A stretch of 64,000 nt of DNA from Henckelia pumila (lineage: Eukaryota > Streptophyta > Magnoliopsida > Lamiales > Gesneriaceae). The notes beneath the pieces are model-generated. The model searched no databases. It was not told the DNA's origin and worked only from the letters and a program-made list of their open reading frames with translations. The stretch lies in NCBI RefSeq assembly GCF_033568475.1, contig NC_133120.1, positions 81,940,151 to 82,004,150 of the forward strand, written 5' to 3'. Positions 11,924 through 23,793 of the stretch are shown here, piece after piece. Both the position numbers and the translations under genes were made by a program. Numbering within the stretch: the stretch's first letter is position 1; each line of letters opens with the position of its first letter.

Positions 11924-12116
11924 CCAAACGTAGTGGATATGAAACACTAATATTCATAATATTTATTTTAAATATTCAAATTCAATTATATATAATTATT
12001 AGAGAAAAATAGTTTGAAAATTGGAGAAAAAAATTAGAAAACAAAAAGGATTAAAAATGGAAGTAATTTAGATATCACAACAATGAGCCAATGACAAACT
12101 CAAATATTAAGAATAA
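11712..12116. repeat. Copy 1 of a duplicated about 0.4-kb segment
   Basis: From catgtttctagaaaaatt to caaatattaagaataa this segment is nearly identical to 14303-14656. The main differences are an expanded TAA array here and scattered substitutions. The copy stops exactly at the CTAG terminus of the Helitron at 12117. It is non-coding. It is either a dispersed repeat or a local duplication. Confidence 0.8.
11853..11923. repeat. (TAA)n microsatellite, about 23 units
   Basis: This is an uninterrupted TAA array. The paralogous position in copy 2 (around 14445-14460) holds only a few degenerate units, so the array expanded after the duplication or collapsed in the other copy. Confidence 0.95.
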
Positions 12117-12651
12117 CTAGTATTTTCCCGTGCGATGCACGAACTATATATATCTCGTGCACGTGTAATATGATTAAATTAGTGGATCATATGAAAATTT
12201 TGACTATAAAATTAAAATGTAAACAATTTTAATTTTACAATGACTAATAAAAATAACGTGAAAAAGTACTTTTAAAGAAAATAAAAATAATTATTTAAAT
12301 TAAACATATATAGTGCGATGTACGCGATGTTATTTTATACAATTAATGATTAAAAAAATAAGAATGAACATTTGAACGAATAATTGAAATACAAATTAGC
12401 TAAAGGAATTATATATCATACAATTAGAAAACAAACAAATTATCTTATAAATTTTGAAAAACTTCCTTAAATCCAATTTCCATTAGATTCCACGGAATCT
12501 ATTCTTGCATATACCCAAAAATTACCAACCTGTAAACAATAGAAATGAATAAATCAGTTACATTTACCCAAATTATTAGTTAAATTTTAATTATTCCTCA
12601 TCTTCGGGCACTTGCTCTATAGTCCTGAAAATATCCTTTGAATTGCTAAAT

Positions 12652-13736
12652 TAATCAATAATAGTTTGGGCAGATGACAATGACATGGTGCTGAATGATT
12701 TCATTGGAGTACTGGCCGAGATGATCCTAAATCCGAAAAAATATTGAATTTATGTAAAGAACCAAAAGAAATTTATTAAAATTTTAAACAAAAAGAAGTA
12801 ATAAAAGAATAAGCTGAAGACAAAAACTCCTATGAGACGGTCTCAAATGTCATTTTTTTTAGGCGGATCTCTTATATGAGTTATCCATTAAAAGGTATTA
12901 TATTTTATGCCAAAATTATTACTTATTATTATAAATATGGGTAGGGTTGACCCGTCAAACGGATGAAACCGTCTCACATGAGTGTTAATCGAATGAGAAT
13001 ACCTGTTTCGAAATTCAAGTATTTTCTCAAATTCATCATTTAATTAATATCAACTTGGTGATATAAAATGTATTTGAAACACCTACTTCTCCCCTATATA
13101 TTCTCGTACGACATATTTGAAGAACCACAATCATCGGCTCATCACCATTGGTATTAAAAAAGTTGATCATTTTTTCAACATAATTTCCCCACAAAGTGCA
13201 TGGTAACTTGTTATGCCTAACAATAATAAATAATACAACATGGAATCCATCTATGTTAAAATTACTAATTAACAAAAAAAAAATGGGATTGATTTAAAAT
13301 ATAAATTTTTTACTCTAAATCTGCAATGACAAAATCAATTAGCTTCGTAGAACGTTCATTAATTTCTTTGTTTTTAGGACGGTCTCTTGAAACCATTACG
13401 CCAATGACTTCTAGAAAAAAAAAAAGATAAATACAGGAGTTGTCAAATTATCGATTTTATCCAAAAACAAAAAATTAAAATATAATAATAAAAAGCTAAC
13501 AATATTTGTTAAGTTCACAACACTTGAAAAACAAAACATACCAAAAAATTCTGTTTCATCGATGACATCTGCGCTTTTCAAATCTTTGAACTTCTTGAAT
13601 TCAAAGAGCTTTGACGAAAAACTATCATATTCTATCTCTCACACATTTGTTTTATAGATAAGATTGATTTTGTATTTATTTGATATGGAGGCAGATCATA
13701 ACAACGTATAACCTTAATTTGAGCGTTCAATGCCAT
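12652..13736 (-). pseudogene. Eroded RPA70-like (ssDNA-binding) gene inside the Helitron
   Basis: Read on the minus strand, separate blocks fit successive parts of plant RPA1-like proteins. A possible start is MALNAQIKVIRC (about 13736). Next are FKDLKSADVIDETEFFGM (about 13550-13620), VIGVMVSRDRP...KLIDFVIADLE (about 13310-13405) and LPCTLWGNYVEKM...EPMIVVLQICRTRIYRGE (about 13070-13215). The last piece is ISASTPMKSFSTMSLSSAQT (about 12655-12725). The LWG block followed by IVVLQ, and a DVIG block before it, is the classic RPA OB-fold order. The blocks are separated by stretches that could be introns. One such stretch, between the last two blocks, holds a MITE. No continuous frame spans them in the genomic sequence, so I call it a decayed or spliced remnant. 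Function, if any, would be ssDNA binding during Helitron transposition. Confidence 0.6.
12822..12986. mobile_element. Short MITE with GAGACGGT inverted ends, copy A
   Basis: Ends CCTATGAGACGGTCTCA and, inverted, CATGTGAGACGGTTTCA bound a 165-bp AT-rich element that contains TTATCCATTAAAAG and GGGTTGACCC. The same element recurs at 13776-13939, with weaker relatives at 27720-27848 and 35039-35212. Superfamily not assigned. Confidence 0.75.
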
Positions 13737-13775
13737 TGTGAAGGGTCTAGTTCAGGGATAACTTTAAGCAAAAAC

Positions 13776-13939
13776 AAAAACTTCTATGAGACGGTCTCAA
13801 ATGTCATTTTTTTAGACAAGTCTCTTATATGGGTTATCCATTAAAAAATATTATATTTTATGTCAAAAATATTACTTATTATTATAAATATAAGTAGGGT
13901 TGACCCATCTCATGGATGAGACCGTCTCACAGGAGTGTT
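13776..13939. mobile_element. Short MITE with GAGACGGT inverted ends, copy B
   Basis: This copy aligns along its whole length with copy A and has the same orientation. It shares TCTTATATGGGTTATCC, ATTACTTATTATTATAAATA and AGGGTTGACCC. Its ends pair well (CTATGAGACGGTCTCA with GTGAGACGGTCTCA). It lies just outside the RPA-like blocks. Confidence 0.75.
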
Positions 13940-14302
13940 GCTCTTAAACAAATGTGTTATTTGGTTTGCAATTGAGAGGTGATTATTTGATTGAAGTTGA
14001 AATGTTATATAAATTTTTTGCACGATATACCATATTTATACATTAATTCAATTCATTATTAGAAATGTTCGAATTTATAATCTTCTGCAGGAATTAAATG
14101 ATTTTTTTTTTTAGAAATTTAGAGGTGAAATTATCAAATGTTTTGGAAAGTAAATTTATTGAATAATATATATGTATATAATATGTATATACATATAAAC
14201 AAATATTACGGAATTATATATATACATGTATATTTAATGTTTCTCGTATAAGTATATGTGATTTATTTTGAATCTCAAAGGATGTTTTTTAAATTTTTTG
14301 GA

Positions 14303-14656
14303 ATGCATGTTTCTAGAAAAATTAAAAAAAAATAGTGTTAAAATTCATAGAATTATAAACCATGAATATAATTATATATTTTTTTAAAAATAATAATCAG
14401 CTAATTGTTTTTGTTTGAGGGTTTATCTTTGATTTATCATTGAGTATTAATAATTAAAAAAAACCACACGTAGTGCATATGAAACACTAATAATCATAAT
14501 ATTAATTTTAAATATTCAAATTCAATTATATATAATTATTAGAGAAAAATAGTTTGAAAATTGGAGAAAAGATTAGAAAACAAAAAGGATTAAAAATGGA
14601 ACTAGTTTAGAAATCACAACAATGAGTCCATGACAGACTCAAATATTAAGAATAAT
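14303..14656. repeat. Copy 2 of the duplicated about 0.4-kb segment
   Basis: This is the partner of 11712-12116, in the same orientation and about 2.6 kb away. After the shared caaatattaagaataa it continues TTACCGG, where copy 1 has the Helitron CTAG. It therefore looks like the empty Helitron site (A followed by T). The rest of 13940-15115 is AT-rich DNA in which I see no gene. Confidence 0.8.
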
Positions 14657-15573
14657 TACCGGAGCTAGGACAGTTATTGTAAATATTGATATTAACTATT
14701 AATATAAATTTATTATTATTAATTTATTGTTAAAATAAATTTATTATTTAAATTAAATTATAATATGATTTAATCCGAGTTCTAAATCTCGATTGTAACA
14801 AACTTTTCTCCCAACCTTTTAAAAAAAAAAAAAAAGCAATAAGAATAATTTATCTACATGACCCTCAAGTAAATGCTGTACATATAACTGATATAGAGAT
14901 GCCAACCACTAATCAGCAGCTCTACTAGTCCTAGTAGTTAGTACTGATACATCTTTAAATAAATACAAAAAAATATTGTAAGTTGTAATGCACTAAGTGG
15001 AGTTAGTTCATCTTTACAAATCATTATTTATGAATATTGTCAGGCTCATGAACATTATTTTTTATCAAATTATTGATGAGAGATATTACTTTACTTCATG
15101 TATTCAATCACATATTTAACAATTTTTTTTGCTTAAATTCGACAACAGCACAAGAATAAAAAATCCCAGCAGAAAAATATAATTTGGAGTACAAAAAATT
15201 GAAAAAAAAAATTGAAGTTGTAAATAACAACGAATTGAATACATGGGTACAAATATATCTGGCCACCGTTTAAGCATTGTACGTTCAAGAAATGAAATTA
15301 ATTTGGATTTAACTGAGGACCTGTGCTCAGATGTTACAGTGTCTTTCCCGTGAATTGAGAATCCGGTGATACTGATCTCGCTTGCCAGCGTCGTGCAAAT
15401 GGAACGCAACAGGTTCCACCATTCTTCACAGCAAGTTGGTAATTTACGTATATCATATCGTGACAGATCCACCATTTCAAGAATAATGCAGATTACTTAC
15501 AAAATGGAAAATTACCGCGTTGTCGGACATATGGTACAAAAGAATCATCCGATAAAGCTAGATCATCGTGAAA

Positions 15574-18500
15574 CTACCCTGTCTCAATTTGGGAGATATT
15601 TCTCTTCTCTTCTGACCTGTGATGGTACAACTTAGCAATCTTTCTTCTCTCACAGTCCTGAAACACAGATAATTTGAGCTTAGGCACAAAAAGTATTGTA
15701 GCATACTGAATTCTGTCAAATACACATCGAAGAGCTTTCTTATATAGGGTGAATTATAAGTTTGCACCTTGAACATATTGAGATAAAATGGTTTATCAGG
15801 ATTCTTCCTTCTCAACTTGTGATATGTATAGGCAAAACTTAGCTGATCACGAGGAGTAAACCGATCAACCTCATTAAACCAAAGGCAAGAAAATAAGTTG
15901 GACATTGGTGTATGTGCTCTAACAATGAAAGACCCCTCGGGTACATCTGCAAAAAAACTACTGCATCACGTAAAAAAGCACCAAAGATTATATCGAAACA
16001 AAAAAACATGCATTGATATCGGGTGCAAAATCATACTGCTAGGAAGAAGCTTGTCTGGGTTTGACGCATTGAACCTTTTCATCCCATCTGCTTGATAGAA
16101 AGCAAACTGTTCGTCTATCACAGTGTGGTTGTACTTGTTAAGCTTTTTATTCTGAGCAACCTCTTCCCACAAACAATGACGGTCATAGTGATTGGAAATA
16201 GCATACTCATAATCTTTTCTCCAAAGGAAGTATTCTAAGATGACCAAAGGATCAAGTTGAAGACGAAGTTTGCTATCTAACCAAATTGAGTACCTAAATA
16301 GAAGCCAGATGAACATGTATAATGGAACGTGGTAAAATTAGATCAAAAGAAACATGCAAATACAAAAAGGAAAAATCAAAGGTCTCAGAAATGAAGTTTT
16401 TTAGAATCCAAAAAAACCTCCCTTAGTTTCATGTTGAGTAAATTTATGAACTGCAATAATAGAAAATGAAACACCTGTACGATAATATAAAAGCTTTAAA
16501 GTGCCTGAGATGCTAGTATTTTTGTTCTATACATGTGTTGATATATCATCCTGAAGTAAATAAGAATATTGTTATGACTAATGTGGATTTGAATTACACA
16601 AAATCCATTTAAAAGGACTGAAATATGAATATTATTAATATAGAAAAAGAATTGAACATGGTGTCAACAATATTTATGCAATCTAATGACCACAATAGTC
16701 AACTAATCATTTTACCTGGCTGAAGGAAAAAGTCGGTGTGGCAAAAATTTTGGTATCTTGCCAACTCTCCGCATATCAGTGTAAGGAAGATTTTTTACCA
16801 CCACAATCCTCCATAACCCAATAAAGCCCATCGTATCTGGGGTTTGGCCTTCTGAGGAAAGAGCTTGTAGAGTGAGTTCATCCATAAACATGACAAAGCA
16901 CACATTTTTCCTTGATGTGCGAGAGACCTGAGTTTGGAAAGGAAGTGAAAATGAAATTAAATGTCGTAGCTCTAGCAATCAATTGCTATGTCATGAATTA
17001 TCAATAATGAGTTTGCTTTTTTTAATCACTCGATCTTTCCACTTCAATTGTTAATCTCTACAGTTAGAATTGTGGTTCTTACCTGAGACAATCATGGTAA
17101 TGCTAACAACTTCAGAATTTTTACTCATAAAAGTTTTTTCACAATGCCCTCGTATTTTGGAAATCTATAAAAATTTCACCAGTGTGTTGTCACAAGTGTT
17201 CAAGAAGGTCCGCAATATAGAAAGGAAAACTTTGTCCACATCAATGAAAACAAAAACCAGATACCAGCACATAATTTTATACTTTATAATAGATCATACT
17301 GAAAGCCGATGAGTTCAGCAAATCAAGCAGAAGAACAAATTATGCATATTATCTCATATTTTTGTATCAGTTCCCAAAACCTGAATGTAAACTAATTATA
17401 AATGTTATTGAGAGATGATATTTTCTCTCAATCTTACAACATCAAATCACTGATGCCTCCCATTTTTAACATTGGCCACAGGGTTCAAATCCAATCAAAT
17501 CGTCAAAGTTTTGAAATTTAGCACACAGATGCATCAAAAATAGTTTCTAATTGCAGTTTCTTTTGCTATGCCAAAGATCTCGTTCACGCATTTCATACAT
17601 CCAAGATGTACAGTGTTTTAAAGACTTGTAAGGGGTGAAGAATAATACCGTCCTGCCCATTGGTGATCTCAAGCGATCGGAATTCCCAAAGATACAAGAC
17701 ATTACAGCGATGTGGCAGCTACTAATGTATTTTGCATCATCTTCTGCCATGTCAAATCCTGTACTTGGTGAGTCTTTAGGTCCTTTCACAAAACCACAGT
17801 TGATTTTCTGATCATGAGCAATAAACGATTCTTCCCTCTGTGTGAGACTCTGATGTCCGGCAAATCTAGGTTCCCATTTTTCGTTTTCAATTAATTTTTC
17901 CTCTATTTCTGTATATTGCAAGGAAAATCTGGCAAATTTTCGACTTTGAACAGGCTCAACAAGTAGAGACGAAGAATCCAAAAGTTTCATCTCACAAGAA
18001 CCTGAAATGGTTGAGTATCAGCATCTCAAGCCAAACCAATAACAGAAATGCTGAAAAAGACAAAAAGGGAAAAGTACAGTAGCATACCAACAACCGGTAA
18101 GTATTAAATTTAGATGGCTATATTTCAATCAGGAAAAAACAAGGAAAAGGTTGACATGATGTCAACGAGTAGATACACATGAAGGGGTGGGTAATTCAAA
18201 AGCAATTTTTTATAAGGTAACATATTTATTGTCTTAAAAAACTGCAAGTACATCTGATATGGGAAAAAAAAGGCAAGTACATCAGATCTGCAATTCTATC
18301 GTGTGTGTGTTTTTTACCATATTAGTCTTGGATTCGGGGAAATCCAATCCCACATATTGTGGTAATAAATAAAATTGTATGAGACTACACATAAAATTGA
18401 ATTACACATGTGGTCGCTAAAGTTTGCATAATGTCAGGGATGGTCCTTCAATTCCAGAAGAGTAAAAAGCCCACCACAAACTTCTCTACTGATCGAGTAA

Positions 18501-20307
18501 CATGATCTTTTAACAAGAAGAATCAACTTCTTATTTGCAATTAAAACTACAACTTTGTGTGAAATAAAACAATTACCTGAAAATTTTCTACGTTTTGGCT
18601 TCTTCTTGCTACCTGAGTGTCTTTCAGGCACTAATTTTCTGACTGGTTGATCTTCCAGAAAAGTGATATTTTCAGGATTGGCATTGACTTTTGGATGCTG
18701 AGAGTGTAAGAGGGATTCTTCAGAAAACAAATCAGCAGAACGTGAATCAACATTTTCAATGACTTCTTGCTTTTTATTTCTAGCATGATGACCATGAAAA
18801 GACTCTCCAGTGTTAATGCTATGGGGTTTACTGGCAGCAGAGTGGTCCTTGCTATTATGTGCAGTATTATCATATTCTTCCATTTGATCATCCTGTATGT
18901 CAATACCATCATCGTATTCATCATCAGCATCTAACTCTCTATGTTTTCCATCATTAGAATTATCAGATTGCTGGCTGCTACTGTCATCCACATCCATTGA
19001 CTCTTCAATGCTCTTTAGTGAGGCTTCATATTCAGCCTCATACATTTTTAATTCATTGCGCCCAGCCTCATTGTACAAACTATTACCCCGATGATCTAAA
19101 ACTTTCGAAGGTTTGTCTGAAAGTGACTTTTTATTGTTGTCTTTCACGTCAGGGTGAATATTATCCACAGAATCATCTTGTGTTTGCTCCAATTCCTCCT
19201 CACTATAATCTTCATCCCTTCTCCTATCATCCTTGTCCCAATATCGTGAATCCCGGCCATGTGCTACTGATCCGTCGCCAAATTTGAGCTCCTCCATTTT
19301 TGGAATTTGTGTAATATTCATGAGAAAATCCGTATCGTTTTCCATTTCATCATCCTGGATTTGGTTTCTGTTTGCTTCCCCTCCTAAACAGGTAGAATAA
19401 GTAAATACCAAGACCAAATATCCAACCAGGTAGCCAACCATAATCTAGTATTTTATAGACTACAGAGTCCGAAGCATTTGCTTAGAATTAAAAATAGTTT
19501 CATGATTCCACCTACGTTCAAGTTAACTTTATATAAAATCCCAATGCACAACCAAACACATTTCTAAAACCCCACAGAACTAAAACATCTACAAGCCACC
19601 CTTACTATTATTTTGAGGCTTTAAAAACTATTTGCTTCAGATTGTAAAGTCATTAGAGGTGCTTCTCCAGCATCAAAACATCCCTAACACATTCGAATCA
19701 AAATGCCACCATCTTTCAAATTCACCAACACACAACTTTTGCAATTATTTCTTAGTTTTTTCACTCCAAAAAAAGAAAAAGAAAAAGAAAACCTTATTTC
19801 CACGGCAAATCCAGCAAGAATTACTAAAAGCTGCTTGCAGTTCAGGGCAAACGGGGAAAATAAAAAACCTTAATTACTGTCGATATCAATTCAACTAACG
19901 AACCAGACCAATCATAACCTATTAGGCTATTACCACAATCGTCCGCCCTCTTCAGTTACTTGAAGCAATTAATCGATAGTTAAAATCAACAAAATCAAGC
20001 ACAAACACGATCACATACAACAAAAAAAAAAACACGAAGCTTTATCTGTAGTAAGTAAATACACACCTTTACTCTGCAATGAGAAATAGAAGAAAGCGGA
20101 GATCGATAGAATAAGTAAAAGCGTCAGACCACCAAATCCAGTCGAGATCTTATAACCCTGCGAGGCCTTGGATCGCCGATGCTGATGGTGATGAGAGTGT
20201 CGGGAGCCAAGGCCACCACCTCCGCCTCGAACGCCGATCGACACGTGATCCGACGCGACGCCGTTTCTCGCCCCACTAATGCCGCCGGATTGCCTGAACT
20301 GAGCCAT
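15574..20307 (-). CDS. MUCI70/DUF616-like probable hexosyltransferase, 7 exons, 710 aa
   Basis: I reconstruct exons at 20067-20307, 18577-19383, 17649-18001, 16716-16927, 16293-16037, 15946-15768 and 15657-15574. All junctions are GT-AG and in phase, giving 710 codons plus a stop. The product starts MAQFRQSGG and has a His/Arg-rich cytosolic tail, one membrane anchor (about residues 59-77), a long acidic, poorly conserved stem (81-349), then a full DUF616 domain. Landmarks there are CGFVKGP (about 418), DMAEDDAKYISSCHIAVMS, the KNVCFVMFMDE block, YSIWLDSKLRL (about 539) with a candidate acidic active-site residue, YAISNHYDRHC, and LWFNEVDRFTPRDQLSFAY. This is a type II Golgi-protein layout. 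Arabidopsis MUCI70 acts in seed-mucilage pectin synthesis, while the related TOD1 was reported as a ceramidase, so the reaction is not certain. The start is chosen over an upstream in-frame ATG at 20424 because MAQ-RQSG is, from memory, the usual family start. Confidence 0.88.
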
Positions 20308-22126
20308 GCGCGCATTATTGGATGTAGATACAGATTTCCCGTGCGTATGTCCGCAGGGGTTTAGAGTTGGGAATATGTGGTTTTGGAAGGGTATAATTGG
20401 GAATACACGTCCCCGTTCTGTCACACGGAGATAGGGGAAAGTTCACCGGAGATACTTACTTAGCGTGCGGGGGGCAAGAGTGAAGACGCCATGGTGGGGA
20501 AATTTATTCATTTCGGGCATTTCTTATGTACCGAAATGCCCCTGCTTCAATAAATCTCCTCTTTATTTTAGATTTTTTACAATCATCAAATCTTTGATTT
20601 ATTAACATTCCCAATCTATAGAAATTCCAGAGAAAATTAAATTATTAGATAATAAAATTTTTAAATATCTTTTGTTGATATAATAGATTTATGAGTGGGT
20701 TTCTTGTGAAACTGTATCACATATGTATGTCTTCATCCAGCATATTTACAATAAAAATTAATAATATTTTGAATTAGTCTGTCGCACATGGCGGTTGACC
20801 TGACTAGTGTGGTTTACAACTATTGTATTAATTCGAGGCTTACCCAATGTGCATCGAAATATAATAACGATAGTTTCCCCCTAAAAACAATAAAATAAAA
20901 GGCAATACTTTTAACCAAAAAAATAATATGTTTTCTTCAATAGAGTTGAATAATATATTTGTCTTATAAAATTATCACTTGAAACAATTTGATAAGAGTT
21001 TTTGTTTTTATTTTATATTGTAGTGATAAAATCAAAATCTAGATTTAGCCATGTACAATTACGAAATTTACCGTTAGATTTTTGTGTAACAATCTATTTA
21101 CCAACAATAGAATTTATCACGTATATTGTTTATCGCAAGTTAAACGAAGTTGCAACATACCAATGAAATACTCATTTAAATTTGTTTGCGTTTTTTACGT
21201 TTGAAATATCCATAGATTAAAAAAAAAAAGTTTGAAATATCCGTAACATGTTTAAAAAAATTATAACTTCAAATTAAAACTTAGCAAGTGAAATTAACTC
21301 CTAATTTGACATAAAATGTTACAACAATTGGGATATGTGATTTTTTTTCCAATTATTTGAGTAGGTGTCATGTGATAATATCTAATTGATATAAATATGT
21401 GAGACGTATCAACTCGACTCATATCTACAATAAAAAATAATTTTTTATAAATAAATTTAAATAAAATATCAGTTTCACGAAATTAATTCGTAAAATCATC
21501 TCATATTATTTTTTTGTAATTATTATATGTCCATTGTTGATTTAGCTAGAAAATAAAACGAGCGCTTCCATAGATTGTATAGTATGAGCAATCACTCGAA
21601 CAATCTCGGTCACAATTCTTAGTAGGTCATTCATGCGTCACAAAATAAAGTCGGAGGTTTCGGGGTTCCGGACAAAGATAACAGAATGTAACTCGAAACT
21701 AAGACGACTTAAGTTATCTATGGGCATTCAAAAAATTTAATGAGGTGAAACAATTATGGATCTATGTGATTTATGAGCTTTCATAAATAAAAAAGATTGG
21801 GCCCAATGATTAAGTCTCGTACTTTATTAATTAATAATTAATAATTGGTCTTGTAGCGCAAAGATATTCAATAAAACAATTGGACAACACAATTATAATT
21901 AGGCTTGGACCCCGTAAATAATTTTCTTTCATACGTAACCATCAATCATAAAGTTAAACCATATGTCATTATTAGTATTTCAAATAGCTAGCTAGCTTTA
22001 AAAAAAAAAAAAAGAAGCTAGCTAGCTACATTAAAATAAATATTGAAATAATAAGTTTTTTTTTTAAATTAGACTAATAAGTTATATATATATATATAAC
22101 ACTATATATATAGATAGTATAGATAT
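20308..22126. other. Intergenic region upstream of the MUCI70-like and GASA genes
   Basis: The first 150 bp are the probable 5' UTR/promoter of the minus-strand MUCI70-like gene (GC-richer than the rest). Further on the DNA is AT-rich and without gene signals. A 13-bp inverted repeat of GCTAGCTAGCT type around an A-run (about 21984-22029) and a TATATA tract (22083-22099) are the only structures I can name. Confidence 0.5.
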
Positions 22127-22424
22127 GAAAATAAGTTTTTTGGTCCATTAACTTGTTCATGTTTTGGTTTTGGTCCATTAACATTTTTTCGATGTGGGCT
22201 TTGGTACACTAACTTTGCATTTTCAGTATTTTTTGGTCAAACTGTATACGTGTCAACTTCTGATTGGTCCAAAATGATGACGTTGACCAATCAAAAGCCG
22301 ACACGTATGAAGTTGGACCAAAAAACACTGAAAATGCAAAGTTAGTGTACCAAAACCCACATCGAAAAAGTTAATGACCAAAACCCAAAGGAAATAAAGT
22401 TACTAAACTAAAAAACTTATTTTC
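22127..22424. mobile_element. Long fold-back MITE (near-complete hairpin)
   Basis: Nearly the whole 298 bp is one imperfect palindrome. The left arm starts GAAAATAAGTTTTTTGGTCC and the right arm ends with its complement. The centre lies at about 22275, between GATTGGTCC and GACCAATC. Repeated GGTCCATTAAC / GTTAATGACC motifs occur in each arm. No clear target-site duplication was found. A transcript would form a long hairpin able to feed small-RNA pathways, which is an inference. Confidence 0.8.
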
Positions 22425-22892
22425 CCTTTTTTTAAATATAAAATAGAAAAGGCATCAATTTATCCCTGATCTTTTTCTTTAATATTCTTGTTACGATACA
22501 GAATTTAGGCAAGACTAGTTCATAAATCTTGATGATAAATTAATGCATTCCACAATAACTAATGAATGGAAAAAATTAAATTAAATAAAAAAAAACCAAA
22601 TTCTTTGTATTGCACAAATACATAAATAGAGTACATATACATAATATACCAGACACTGTAATAGCAAGTGTCGATTATTTCCACATCGGTGAGCAGATTC
22701 CGACAGCCACAGCTATCAAAATCCAAACAAGAATCACGCATCTTCACACACAAAACACACACACACATCATGCAAGAATCACATACACACGGAGAAACAA
22801 ACACGAGTCACACAAATTCACAAGATAATATATATATCGAGTGAACATCATGCATGAAATATATGTACTAGAAGATGGGATGGAATATGTGA

Positions 22893-23717
22893 TCAAGGGC
22901 ACTTGAGCCTATTCCCACGTGTCCTTATGCTGGCGTAGCAGGGGCACAAGTGCGTGTTCCCCGAAGTCCCCGGCGGCACGCAGTTGCACTTGGCACAGCA
23001 GCCGGTGCATGATCGGAAGCATATCTTCCTTCTCGACGACCTGCTGCATCGCCTCGAGCATTCAGCCGGGCAATCTGCCATCAATATTATTCACCAAGAA
23101 TATTAATCCAACATCAACCAGGAATTAGTATGTAGAATTCATGAACTGATGGAAAATTATGAAAGAAATCATTAATTATAGTATATATATGTGTTACTGA
23201 TTCTGTATTTCTGGTCAAGAAGGCCTCCTATGTTTCCTCCCGCCGCATCCTCCTGATCGACAAAAATGTTTAATTATTAATAATAAAAAAAAAGAAGAAA
23301 AAGTTGGTATCTTTCATATATATTATCACCTGAGAAAGAGCTTGCAGTGCAGAAGTATCAGTGACTGATGTTGCCTCCACAAAACCCTGACAATGGAATG
23401 TAGACTAATTAACAGGTTAATGAGACCCTAGCTACCTTTTGGTAATACTCAAATCATTCATCTAATGGTCTACGTCTCAACACATATATATAATTAATAT
23501 TATAATGCTAACATGACAAATCATGAGTTGTTAGATCTTCTATTAGGATAATACCCGTAAGATAGGTTGAACTAAACCTAATTTATTCATCATGAAATTG
23601 AATTGTTTTACAATATCGGGGCCGCCGGACCGGATGATCGAAGATGAAGCAATACATATTATACATGTGTACCTGTGTGAACAAAATGGCAATGAGCAAA
23701 AGACACAGGAGCTTCAT
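22893..23717 (-). CDS. GASA/snakin-type cysteine-rich secreted peptide, 4 exons, 112 aa
   Basis: Exons at 23673-23717, 23330-23386, 23198-23252 and 22893-23074 join at GT-AG sites in phase to 112 codons plus a stop. The product starts MKLLCLLLIAILFTQ, a hydrophobic signal peptide. A short variable region (ATSVTDTSALQALSQ...GGLLDQKYRI) follows, then the GASA domain with twelve cysteines: NCPAECSRRC, CFRSCTGCCAKCNCVPPGTSGN, LCPCY and the terminal KCP. Cysteine number, spacing and the CVPPGTSGN core are those of the gibberellin-regulated GASA/snakin family. These are apoplastic peptides linked to growth control and antimicrobial defence. The length is normal and the gene looks intact. A TATA box lies 66-76 bp upstream of the ATG. 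Confidence 0.93.
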
Positions 23718-23783
23718 GATATGTACTTGATAGCAATGTATATATGGGATTGGGGAGATGATGTGCATGGGAAATAAGGAGGC

Positions 23784-23793
23784 TATATATATA
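23784..23793 (-). promoter_or_regulatory. Likely TATA box of the GASA gene
   Basis: A TATATATA tract on the minus strand lies about 70 bp upstream of the GASA start codon, leaving room for a roughly 40-nt leader. This is assigned by position and sequence only. Confidence 0.55.

Larger units (their letters stand above)
12117..13736 (-). mobile_element. Helitron with RPA-like gene remnants (right boundary open)
   Basis: On the minus strand the element ends with a short hairpin (CGTGCATCGCACG), then GGAAAATA and CTAG at 12117-12120, flanked by A. This is the Helitron 3' terminus (hairpin, spacer, CTRR, insertion between A and T). Inside, also on the minus strand, are exon-like blocks resembling replication protein A large-subunit OB folds, a gene type that plant Helitrons are known to carry. 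The 5' TC end was not identified. The element reaches at least the possible RPA start at 13736 and may extend further. Two copies of a GAGACGGTCTCA-type MITE lie in and beside it. Confidence 0.65.

Noticed and set aside
17480-17500. GGTTCAAATCC, a tRNA/SINE B-box-like string
   Set aside because: There is no A box, cloverleaf or poly-A tail around it; it lies in an intron or downstream of an exon of the MUCI70-like gene.
18434-18576. Continuation of the long MUCI70 exon-2 frame past 18577
   Set aside because: The CAG/GTAATTG donor and in-phase joining to the DUF616 exon show that this is intron.
21540-21700. Similarity of a GCGTCACAAAAT block to one at about 28535-28600
   Set aside because: It is too short and imperfect to delimit an element; it may be a shared dispersed repeat.
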